From an uncultured Eubacteriales bacterium (GTDB taxonomy: Bacteria > Bacillota > Clostridia > Oscillospirales > CAG-272), in assembly GCA_900545935.1 (NCBI GenBank), contig URAP01000001.1, positions 83,197 through 147,196 of the forward strand: a DNA stretch of 64,000 bases, given 5' to 3'. The notes under the pieces were generated by a model. It did not search any database. It was given only the letters and a program-made list of their open reading frames with translations, and had not been told where the DNA came from. Below, one piece after another: positions 46,583 to 53,981 of the stretch. How positions within the stretch are numbered: position 1 is the stretch's first letter; each line of letters begins with the position of its first letter. Position numbers and translations under genes: made by a program.

Positions 46583-48253
46583 TTACCCCTCCTTCGTCAT
46601 ATTATAGAATGCGCTGAGCAGCGCGTTTGTATTAGCCTTGATAACGTCGGTATCTGTGCCCGCACCCCAGAACATTCTGCCGTCCTCACGCTCAAGTCCG
46701 ATATAGGATGCCGCAACGCTGCGCGAGCCCTCGCCCTGCATGCTGTGCTGAGTATATACCTGAAGCGTATACTGCTCTCCGGTAAGCTCGCTGAGCGCAT
46801 TATTAACGGCGCTGAGCGTACCGTTGCCCTCCGCTTCAAGCTCGGTCTCGGTATCTCCCTGACGGAATGTAATATCTATCTTGACCGCATCGTTTACTCG
46901 CTCGAAATCAAAGTCCGTTACCTCGATATTGCCGCGAAGATTAAGATAATGCTCGGTAAATATGTCAAGCACCTCGTCCGCCTTGAGCTCCTTGTGCTCG
47001 TGGTCGGATATCTCCTTGCACATATAGCTGAAATCCTCGCGCATCTTAGCGGGAAGGTTGTAGCCGTAGCTCTGTTCGAGCAGATAGCCGATACCGCCCT
47101 TGCCGGACTGTGAATTTACGCGGATAACATCTGCATCGTATGTTCTCCCGATATCCTTCGGGTCGATAGGAATATACGGCACTGTCCACTCGTGCATTCC
47201 CTTCTTTGTGCGGTACTTCATGCCCTTTGCAATGGCATCCTGATGCGAGCCGGAGAATGCTGCGAACACGAGCGCGCCCGCATACGGCGCTCTCTCATAC
47301 ACATGCATTCTTGTGCAGCTCTCATACTTTTCAACGAGCGACGGCATGTCCGAGAAATCAAGTCCGGGGTCGACACCGTGAGAATACATATTCATAGCAA
47401 GCGTGATAATATCGACATTGCCCGTGCGCTCACCGTTTCCGAACAGCGTTCCCTCAACTCTGTCCGCTCCTGCGAGCAGTGCAAGCTCCGCATCGGCAAC
47501 ACCGGTTCCTCTGTCGTTGTGCGGGTGGAGCGATACGGTTACATGCTCGCGGTAGTGTAGATTCTCACACATATATTCTATCTGCGATGCGTACACATGC
47601 GGCATGCTCATCTCGACGGTCACGGGAAGATTGATTATGACGTTGTTGTCCTCGCTCGGCTCGAGCACATCGAGCACAGCATTGCAGACCTCGAGCGCAT
47701 ATTCGGGCTCGGTACCCGTAAATGACTCGGGCGAATATTCAAAGCGGAAATTGCCCTCATACTCGGAAGCAAGACGCTTGACAAGCCTTGCGCCGTCGAC
47801 GGCGATCTGCTTTATCTCCTCCTTAGACTTCTTGAACACCTGCTCGCGTTGCGCGACGCTTGTCGAATTATAGAAATGTATTATCGCGCTCGGCGCGTCC
47901 TTGCATGCCTCAAATGTGCGGCGGATGATGTGCTCGCGGCACTGCGTCAGCACCTGAACCGTCACATCGGACGGTATCATATCGTTCTCTATCAGCGTGC
48001 GCAGAAATTCATACTCGGTCTCGCTCGCTGCGGGGAATCCGACCTCTATCTCCTTAAAGCCGACCGAAAGCAGCATATTATAATACTCGAGCTTTTCTTC
48101 AAGGCTCATCGGAATGACAAGGCTCTGATTGCCGTCGCGCATATCGACGCTGCACCACACGGGAGGCTTTTCGATATGGTCGCGCTCTACCCATTTGTTA
48201 TATTTTTTATCGACCGGAAAATATCCGATATGATACTTGCTTGAATCCATCAT
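46583..48253 (-). CDS. leuA: 2-Isopropylmalate synthase (LeuA2 type)
   Basis: Condenses acetyl-CoA with 2-oxoisovalerate, the committed step to leucine. 556 residues, the longer form also called LeuA2. The TIM-barrel part starts with [16 protein letters not shown] (metal-binding Asp, catalytic Arg) and contains [40 protein letters not shown] with the metal-binding His pair. The C-terminal LeuA dimer domain (about 430-556) is the regulatory part that normally senses leucine. It starts eight bases after ridA. Confidence 0.97.
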   Translation of the reverse strand: MMDSSKYHIGYFPVDKKYNKWVERDHIEKPPVWCSVDMRDGNQSLVIPMSLEEKLEYYNMLLSVGFKEIEVGFPAASETEYEFLRTLIENDMIPSDVTVQVLTQCREHIIRRTFEACKDAPSAIIHFYNSTSVAQREQVFKKSKEEIKQIAVDGARLVKRLASEYEGNFRFEYSPESFTGTEPEYALEVCNAVLDVLEPSEDNNVIINLPVTVEMSMPHVYASQIEYMCENLHYREHVTVSLHPHNDRGTGVADAELALLAGADRVEGTLFGNGERTGNVDIITLAMNMYSHGVDPGLDFSDMPSLVEKYESCTRMHVYERAPYAGALVFAAFSGSHQDAIAKGMKYRTKKGMHEWTVPYIPIDPKDIGRTYDADVIRVNSQSGKGGIGYLLEQSYGYNLPAKMREDFSYMCKEISDHEHKELKADEVLDIFTEHYLNLRGNIEVTDFDFERVNDAVKIDITFRQGDTETELEAEGNGTLSAVNNALSELTGEQYTLQVYTQHSMQGEGSRSVAASYIGLEREDGRMFWGAGTDTDVIKANTNALLSAFYNMTKEG

Positions 48254-48260
48254 TTTATGT

Positions 48261-48638
48261 TTACTCCTTCTCCGCTATGACCTCTACCTCTACAAGTACT
48301 CCTTTCGGTAGGGCTTTTACCGCTACGCAGGAACGCGCGGGCTTTTCGGAGAAATACTGTCCGTAGACCTCGTTAAAGGCTGAAAAGTCAGCCATATCGG
48401 CGAGGAAGCATACCGTCTTAACGGCGCTGCGGGTCGATGCTCCCGCAGCGGCAAGCACCGCCTCGAGATTACTGCAGACGCGGTGCGTCTGCTCTGCTAT
48501 ACCGCCCTCGACGACCGCTCCCGTCTCGGGGTCGAGCGCTATCTGACCGGATGTAAATACAAGGCTTCCGACCGTCACCGCCTGAGAGTACGGTCCTATT
48601 GCTGCGGGTGCCTTATCGGTGTGAATCTTGTTGCTCAT
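48261..48638 (-). CDS. ridA: RidA-family enamine/imine deaminase
   Basis: A 125-residue RidA (YjgF/YER057c) protein. It hydrolyses reactive enamines such as 2-aminoacrylate, which pyridoxal enzymes like IlvA release. The family marks are all present: APAAIGPYSQAV at the start, FTSGQIALDPETG, and the end RSCVAVKALPKGVLVEVEVIA with the conserved Arg and Glu. GGAGG lies eight bases before the ATG at 48638; a TTG further up overlaps it. It sits right behind ilvA, which makes its likely substrate, and eight bases before leuA. Confidence 0.95.
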   Translation of the reverse strand: MSNKIHTDKAPAAIGPYSQAVTVGSLVFTSGQIALDPETGAVVEGGIAEQTHRVCSNLEAVLAAAGASTRSAVKTVCFLADMADFSAFNEVYGQYFSEKPARSCVAVKALPKGVLVEVEVIAEKE

Positions 48639-48676
48639 TTTTATTTCCTCCGTCAAGTAATATTGTCACCTTAAAT

Positions 48677-49867
48677 TTAAATTATCTTAAAGCCTTCGTC
48701 GCGCAGACGCTTTGTAATAGCGTGCAGATGATCGAAATTTCTCGTCTCCATCTCGACTCGCAGGAAGCAGCCGTTAACGCTCTCGGTGTTGCCCTTTTCA
48801 TAATGAACACCTGTAACATTCGCACCGCAGTCGGCGATGATGCTCGATATCTCCTTGAGCTGTCCGGGCTTATCAAGCAGCTCGATCAGCATGCTCGAGG
48901 ATCGTCCGGAATTGCGAAGTCCGCGGTCGATAACTCGCGAGAGACTTGTAACGTCGATGTTTCCGCCCGATACGACAGCGACAACTCGCTTGCCTCGCAG
49001 GTCGAATTTACCTGCCATTACAGCCGCAACTGCGGTCGCGCCCGCGCCCTCGGCTATCATCTTCTGCTTTTCTATCAGAGCGAGGATGGCGCTCGATATT
49101 TCATCATCGGTAACGAGAGCTATTTCGTCGACATAGTCACGAACAAGAGCAAAGGTATTGTCGCCCGGCTGCTTGACCGCTATTCCGTCCGCTATTGTGG
49201 ATACCGACGGCAGGCATTCGATTTCGCCGTCCTTTATCGAATTGTACATACTCGGCGCACCTGCAGCCTGAACTCCGTAGATCTTGATAGACGGACGTAT
49301 CTGCTTTGCGGTATACGCGATGCCGGAGATAAGTCCTCCGCCGCCTATCGGAACGACTATTGCGTCAATGTTGTCGAGGTCGCTCAGTATTTCGAGTGCG
49401 ATTGTTCCCTGACCGGCGATAACATTCTCATCGTCGAACGGATGAACGAAGGTATAGCCCTCGCTGTCACGAAGCTCGATAGCTCTCTGATATGCATCAT
49501 CATAGCAGCCCTCGACGAGGCAGACATCGGCACCGAAGCCCTTTGTCGCCTCGACCTTTGATATCGGAGCGGTATCGGGCAGACAGATAAGCGATTTTAT
49601 ACCGTTCTTTGTAGCCGCAAGTGCAACGCCTTGAGCGTGATTTCCCGCCGAGCAGGCGATGACTCCGCGCTCCTTTTCCTCCTCGGAGAGCATGGCGATC
49701 TTGTACGCCGAGCCTCTTACCTTAAATGAGCCTGTGATCTGTAGGTTCTCGGGCTTTAGGTATAGCTCGCACTCGGGAGCAATGCCGTACGCTCTTACCA
49801 CATTTGTTTCGCGGATGATGTTTTTCAGCACCATCTGAGCATTAAAAACCTTGTCGAGAGATAACAT
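48677..49867 (-). CDS. ilvA: Threonine ammonia-lyase (threonine dehydratase)
   Basis: Pyridoxal-phosphate enzyme that turns threonine into 2-oxobutyrate for isoleucine. 396 residues, the short form with one C-terminal ACT-like domain (about 325-396: RSSSMLIELLDKPGQLKEISSII). The PLP Lys49 stands in GSFKVRGSAYKI, and the phosphate loop is GGGGLISGIAY. I use the ATG at 49867, after AAAGG; the longer frame runs into the T-box terminator. It is the first gene after the T-box leader. Whether the ACT-like domain binds isoleucine is not visible from sequence. Confidence 0.95.
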   Translation of the reverse strand: MLSLDKVFNAQMVLKNIIRETNVVRAYGIAPECELYLKPENLQITGSFKVRGSAYKIAMLSEEEKERGVIACSAGNHAQGVALAATKNGIKSLICLPDTAPISKVEATKGFGADVCLVEGCYDDAYQRAIELRDSEGYTFVHPFDDENVIAGQGTIALEILSDLDNIDAIVVPIGGGGLISGIAYTAKQIRPSIKIYGVQAAGAPSMYNSIKDGEIECLPSVSTIADGIAVKQPGDNTFALVRDYVDEIALVTDDEISSAILALIEKQKMIAEGAGATAVAAVMAGKFDLRGKRVVAVVSGGNIDVTSLSRVIDRGLRNSGRSSSMLIELLDKPGQLKEISSIIADCGANVTGVHYEKGNTESVNGCFLRVEMETRNFDHLHAITKRLRDEGFKII

Positions 49868-49912
49868 CGTTGTTCTGCCTTTCTTTTTCTGAATTCCGAC
49901 TCCGCAGCAAAG

Positions 49913-50392
49913 CAAAAACCCGCCCCAAAGCCATATAAAATGCTTTGAGACGGGTGTTAATTCATAATATAGCACTCGCGGTACCACTCAAATTGCGGAT
50001 AATATCCGCCACTCTTCGAAGTCAATCAACTTCTATGCATTAACGCAGCATTCACGGGAGATACCTACGGGATATGCCCTTCGGGTCTCCGGCTCGGAAG
50101 TGATGGGAAGCACCGCTGTGTTTTGTCGGGATCACACCGCCCCCGACTCTCTCGGAAAACAACTCTGCAGGTTCCGTCTTCGTCTCAGCCTTTGCTTGAT
50201 CGAAGTCTATTAACCTCTATGCACTGACGTAGCATACACGGAGCGCCCTACACACCTGTTCGGCTTCAGGCTCTCGGCTCGGAAGTGAGAGGACTGGGAT
50301 ATTCAACGCATCGGTTTTCACCACCCACCGATTCTCTACGCCGTTCTTCTCGGAGTCCATTCTTCGTCTCAGCCATTGTAAAATATTTAATT
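49913..50392 (-). promoter_or_regulatory. T-box leader with two stem I domains (Leu CUC, then Ile AUC), one antiterminator
   Basis: Minus-strand RNA. Two copies of a stem I module begin with GGCTGAGACGAAG (from 50374 and 50190) and close with CTTCCGAGCC (ending 50276 and 50091). Each contains the distal AGAGA...GGTGG/GGCGGTG element and, next to the closing strand, the specifier position: CTC (50289-50287) in copy 1 and ATC (50104-50102) in copy 2. Both copies are followed by similar stem II-like sequence (GCATAGAGGTTAATAGACTTCG and its relative, split here). Only copy 2 leads to the T-box TGGTACCGCG (49986-49977) and the terminator ACCCGTCTCAAAGC/GCTTTGGGGCGGGT plus TTTTT (to 49913). It would read through when Ile- and/or Leu-tRNA is uncharged. 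Confidence 0.85.
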
Positions 50393-50398
50393 TCCTGC

Positions 50399-50427
50399 AT
50401 TGTAGCACATTTGCACCGACTTGTCAA
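50399..50427 (-). promoter_or_regulatory. Promoter of the ilv-leu operon
   Basis: Minus strand -35 TTGACA (50427-50422), 17 bases, -10 TACAAT (50404-50399). The start near 50392 is just upstream of the first T-box stem I. Confidence 0.85.
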
Positions 50428-50621
50428 GAGCTAATATGCTACATTATAAATTGTTTTCATTTTTGTAATTTTTTCGACCGCATCCGCCGCATGACAAATA
50501 CCGTGTGAAGAATGCATTCGCCCGAACCGAATCGCCTCATTCAGCTATGGATTGAAAGGCTGCGGTACGCGCGCGGTTGACGGCGTACGTATATCCAACG
50601 GCGCCGACAGCGCGTCAAAGC

Positions 50622-51683
50622 TTAAAGATCAAGCTTCATATCTCCTGTCTTAACGAGTCCGATAGCGCGGAGAATTTCATTGAATGCTATTGAGAGCAGC
50701 GCGGGAAGAACAATACAGAGCAGAAGTATTCCTATCCACATCATCGGGGAATGCTCGGTAGCGGAGATGATGCCGAGAGGCCCGACGAGTCCGCAGGTGC
50801 CCATCCCGGCGCTCACGCCCTCGCAGCGCAGACCGAAAACAAGGGTCGAGAGCGGTCCGCATACGGCGGCTGCAAGTGTAGGCGGTATCCATATCTGCGG
50901 CTTTTTGCAGATATTGCCCATCTGCAGCATGCTCGTACCGAGTCCCTGAGCGACTACACCGCCCCAACGGTTCTCGCGGAACGAAATTGCGGCAAAGCCG
51001 ATCATCTGTGCACAGCAGCCGACGACTGCGGCACCACCCGCAAGACCCGATATACCTATCATGGCGCAGATAGCGGCGCTCGATATCGGCAGAGTCAGAA
51101 TGATTCCGACAACAACAGCGATAACAATGCCCATGAGGAGCGGCTGAAGCTCGGTAGCGGTATTTATAAAATCACCGAGCCAGTACATCACATATGCGAC
51201 GGCAGGACAGATAAGCCTGGCAACTATGTAGCCCGATGCAAGAGTGACGATCGGCGTAACGAGAATGTCTATCTTCGTCTTTTTCGAGACGAGCATTCCG
51301 ACCTCGGCGGCAACGATGACAGCAAAAAATACGCCCGCCGGTCCTGCGGAATATGCTATATCTCCCGCAGCTGTCGTGATCGTGGTGCCCATTGCGTAGC
51401 TTGCCCCGCCGACCGCGGTGCAAGCGAAAAGTACAAACGGATGCGCACCGAGTGCCTGAGCTATTGCAACACCGATAGCCATGCCGGTCGCCTTACTTGC
51501 GTAGCCCGCCATTTCGACAAGTGCGTCCGACAGCCACTGCACCGGAATGTACTTTGCGGCGGTGGATAGAATAGTGGAGAGGAGGAGCGTTGCGAACAGT
51601 CCGAGCGCCATCGCCCCCATTGCATCAATAAAATACCGATGGAGCAGTCTCTTGACTCTGCCCTGTTTTGCTTGTTCTGCCAT
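50622..51683 (-). CDS. PTS-IIC-like membrane protein (PTS_EIIC_2 type)
   Basis: A 353-residue polytopic membrane protein of the PTS EIIC type found without the usual A and B domains. About nine to ten helices, with Gly/Ala-rich stretches such as GMAIGVAIAQALGAHPFVLFACTAVGG and conserved polar patches GISGLAGGAAVVGCCAQMIGFA and RCEGVSAGMGTCGLVGPLG. No phosphorylation motif and no PTS partner genes lie nearby, so it may transport by itself or act as a sensor; the substrate is unknown. GGAGAAAGG lies upstream of the ATG. It has its own promoter and a GC-rich leader stem. Confidence 0.78.
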   Translation of the reverse strand: MAEQAKQGRVKRLLHRYFIDAMGAMALGLFATLLLSTILSTAAKYIPVQWLSDALVEMAGYASKATGMAIGVAIAQALGAHPFVLFACTAVGGASYAMGTTITTAAGDIAYSAGPAGVFFAVIVAAEVGMLVSKKTKIDILVTPIVTLASGYIVARLICPAVAYVMYWLGDFINTATELQPLLMGIVIAVVVGIILTLPISSAAICAMIGISGLAGGAAVVGCCAQMIGFAAISFRENRWGGVVAQGLGTSMLQMGNICKKPQIWIPPTLAAAVCGPLSTLVFGLRCEGVSAGMGTCGLVGPLGIISATEHSPMMWIGILLLCIVLPALLSIAFNEILRAIGLVKTGDMKLDL

Positions 51684-51746
51684 TACAGTGCCTTTCTCCG
51701 TGAGCGCGGTATCCCGCGTGTCGCGGTAAAAATGTTAATTTGCGCC

Positions 51747-51775
51747 ATTATACCATACCGGCGGATATAAATCAA
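51747..51775 (-). promoter_or_regulatory. Promoter of the PTS-IIC-like gene
   Basis: Minus strand -35 TTGATT (51775-51770), 17 bases, -10 TATAAT (51752-51747). It is divergent from the promoter at 51818 with a gap of about 40 bases. Confidence 0.8.
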
Positions 51776-51817
51776 GGTTTGACAGCCGCTAAATTCGGCC
51801 ATTGTGCCGTCCCCAAC

Positions 51818-51846
51818 TTGATTTCGGCGCAGAAACATGCTATAAT
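51818..51846 (+). promoter_or_regulatory. Promoter of the DUF218 gene
   Basis: TTGATT (51818-51823), 17 bases, TATAAT (51841-51846); GGGAGG and the ATG follow within 30 bases, giving a very short leader. Confidence 0.78.
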
Positions 51847-51872
51847 ATAATAAAAAATGGGAGGTAGACAGC

Positions 51873-52748
51873 ATGAATACCGAAAAAAGCAACGATAAAG
51901 TCACCTCACGGGTGCCGAAATATCTATACCTCATTATTTCCGCGATCACCGCTCTGCTTATCGGAGCTTACATAATTACCGTATTTATAACGCGCTTCTC
52001 CGCAATAGCATTCGTTATGCCGTTCTGCGCCTTTACGCTTGCGTGCGTTGCGTTTTTCGGCTACAAGGTACTGCCGAAATGGTTAAAGGGTGTGCTTTGT
52101 GCGGGAATGTCGTTCTTTCTTGCTACATATATCGCTTTTCTTTCATATTCTCTTGCAACAGCCGCATCGAGCAAAGCGAGACTTGATGCCCTGCCGGAGG
52201 ATGAACAGCTGACCGTTATGGTTTTCGGCTGCTACGTACGCGGCGAAGAGCCCGGGCGAACGCTCACGACACGTCTCGATGCCGCACTATCGCTGCTCAA
52301 GCGATATCCGAACGCCGATTGCATCGTCTCGGGCGGTCAGGGCTCGAACGAGGCGATAAGCGAGGCTGAAGCAATGCGCCGATATCTTGTCTCACGCGGA
52401 ATAGCTGAAGAGCGCATAACGCTCGAGGATAGATCGACAAATACGAGCGAAAACCTCGAATATACCTTTGCCATCCTGACAGGCTCGGAGTCGGACGGTT
52501 CGGCTGCGTCTACGCCGGGAAGCCCGGCATCAAGCAACAGCACAGATTCCGCTCAGAGTGTCGACACAGACGGCAGACGGCTCGTCGGCGTGTCGAGCGA
52601 ATATCATCTGCCCCGCATTCGTATGCTCTCCCGCGCTCTCGGCCGCGAGATAGAAACATACCCGGCATACGACGCAAACATAGGCAATACTCTCATCTAT
52701 ACTCTGCGAGAATACATGGGCGTAGCAAAATTATGGCTCGGAGTTTGA
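51873..52748 (+). CDS. YdcF/ElyC-type DUF218 membrane protein
   Basis: A 291-residue protein. Three or so membrane helices (about 18-40, 44-62, 70-95) are followed by a DUF218 domain with VMVFGCYVRGEEPGRTLTTRLDAAL, SGGQGSNEAISEAEAMRRYLVSRGI, EDRSTNTSENLEYT and VSSEYHLPRIRML. This is the fold of YdcF, SanA and ElyC, linked in enterobacteria to envelope or undecaprenyl-phosphate handling; the exact reaction is unknown. An extra Ser/Thr/Ala-rich insert (about 208-230) interrupts the domain. GGGAGG lies eight bases before ATG. Confidence 0.85.
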   Translation: MNTEKSNDKVTSRVPKYLYLIISAITALLIGAYIITVFITRFSAIAFVMPFCAFTLACVAFFGYKVLPKWLKGVLCAGMSFFLATYIAFLSYSLATAASSKARLDALPEDEQLTVMVFGCYVRGEEPGRTLTTRLDAALSLLKRYPNADCIVSGGQGSNEAISEAEAMRRYLVSRGIAEERITLEDRSTNTSENLEYTFAILTGSESDGSAASTPGSPASSNSTDSAQSVDTDGRRLVGVSSEYHLPRIRMLSRALGREIETYPAYDANIGNTLIYTLREYMGVAKLWLGV

Positions 52749-52756
52749 TGCAGGGC

Positions 52757-52785
52757 TTGTAAAAAGCGCGCAAGTGGTATATAAT
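52757..52785 (+). promoter_or_regulatory. Promoter of the Mrp/NBP35 gene
   Basis: TTGTAA (52757-52762), 17 bases, TATAAT (52780-52785), just after the DUF218 stop. Confidence 0.65.
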
Positions 52786-52830
52786 ATTCAGTATCATTTA
52801 ATTTAACTTCATTTACCGAAAGGAAATGTC

Positions 52831-53685
52831 ATGGAAAACGAAAAGAATAACGAATGTACGCACGACTGTTCCTCCTGCGGTGCGGACTGCCCCTCAAAAA
52901 ATGCGCCGGAATCGCTGCTTGCTCCCGCCAACGCGGGCTCGCACGTTCGCCACGTAATAGGTGTCGTCAGCGGCAAAGGCGGTGTCGGAAAGTCACTTGT
53001 CACAAGTCTGCTCGCGGTCGGAACACAGCGTCTCGGATATAAGGCGGCGGTCCTCGATGCGGATATCACCGGTCCCTCGATCCCTCAAATCTTCGGAATG
53101 CACGGAGTACGCATTACCGGCGATGATAACGGAATGGATGCTCCCCGCTCTGCCTCCGGCATACCGCTCATGTCAATAAATCTGCTCCTCCAGGAGGAGA
53201 CGACCCCCGTTATCTGGCGCGGACCGGTCATTGCCGGAACGGTCAAGCAGTTCTGGACCGATGTGCGCTGGGGCGATGTCGACTATATGTATGTGGATAT
53301 GCCTCCCGGAACCGGAGATGTGCCGCTCACCGTATTTCAGTCGCTTCCGCTTGATGGTATCGTTATCGTAACAAGCCCGCAGGAGCTTGTCTCAATGATA
53401 GTCGAAAAGGCTGTTCATATGGCGGAAATGATGGATATCCCCGTTCTCGGCATAGTTGAAAACATGAGCTACGCCGTATGCCCCGACTGCGGAAAGCATA
53501 TCGAGCTGTACGGTAAGAGCAAGATAGACGGTCTCGCGTCACAGTTCGATATTCCCGTTCTCGCACGTATGCCTTTTGACCCGAAGCTCGCCGCACTCTG
53601 CGACGGCGGCAGAATAGAAGCGCATGACATCGACTATATGGATGATGCCGTGAAGCAGCTGACCGCAGACAAGAGCAGCGACTGA
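52831..53685 (+). CDS. Mrp/NBP35-family iron-sulfur cluster carrier ATPase
   Basis: A 284-residue P-loop protein thought to bind and hand on iron-sulfur clusters. N-terminal Cys cluster (Cys9, 13, 16, 20, in CTHDCSSCGADC) resembles the Nbp35 N-terminal cluster site. The deviant Walker A GKGGVGKS stands at 48-55, with DADITGPSIPQIFGM (Switch/Walker A') and VDMPPGTGD (Walker B). The CPDCGK motif near residue 212 would bridge a cluster between two subunits. AAAGGAA precedes ATG. Near neighbours do not define a client, though several iron-sulfur enzymes (IlvD, LeuC, ferredoxin) lie in the window. Confidence 0.92.
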   Translation: MENEKNNECTHDCSSCGADCPSKNAPESLLAPANAGSHVRHVIGVVSGKGGVGKSLVTSLLAVGTQRLGYKAAVLDADITGPSIPQIFGMHGVRITGDDNGMDAPRSASGIPLMSINLLLQEETTPVIWRGPVIAGTVKQFWTDVRWGDVDYMYVDMPPGTGDVPLTVFQSLPLDGIVIVTSPQELVSMIVEKAVHMAEMMDIPVLGIVENMSYAVCPDCGKHIELYGKSKIDGLASQFDIPVLARMPFDPKLAALCDGGRIEAHDIDYMDDAVKQLTADKSSD

Positions 53686-53797
53686 GCATACACCGATCCG
53701 CAAAGTGCGAAGACTATCGTATGAGGACGGAAAAATTTATGTCTATGACTTAAATGGCTGAACCGATCCTGCATTGCGCGCTCGGACTAAAATATAA

Positions 53798-53899
53798 AAA
53801 TAAGCACGACATCCGGTCACATATTTATATAATCCCCATAGAGTATCAAGTCTACACTATGGAGTTATATCATACAGAAGTCGGGTGCCGTGCTTATTT
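53798..53899. repeat. About 100-bp imperfect palindrome (giant hairpin)
   Basis: Outer arms AAATAAGCACG (53798-53808) and CGTGCTTATTT (53889-53899) are perfect complements; pairing continues with a few wobbles through CATCCG/CGGGTG. An inner hairpin uses ATATAA with TTATAT and CCATAG (53836-53841) with CTATGG (53857-53862). On the minus strand the structure is followed by TTATATTTTAG, so it could end the GH95 transcript; on the plus strand by AATTATGC. The remaining 53686-53981 gap holds no gene that I can support. Confidence 0.6.
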
Positions 53900-53981
53900 A
53901 ATTATGCATAATGTACATCATTTACCGCAGATGCACATATCGAAAAACCGCCGAGTGTTTTCGGAAGCTCGAATGCCGGGA

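Noticed and set aside
50217..50408. A 63-codon minus-strand frame upstream of ilvA
   Set aside because: It lies entirely inside the T-box leader and starts upstream of the predicted transcription start; no ribosome site.
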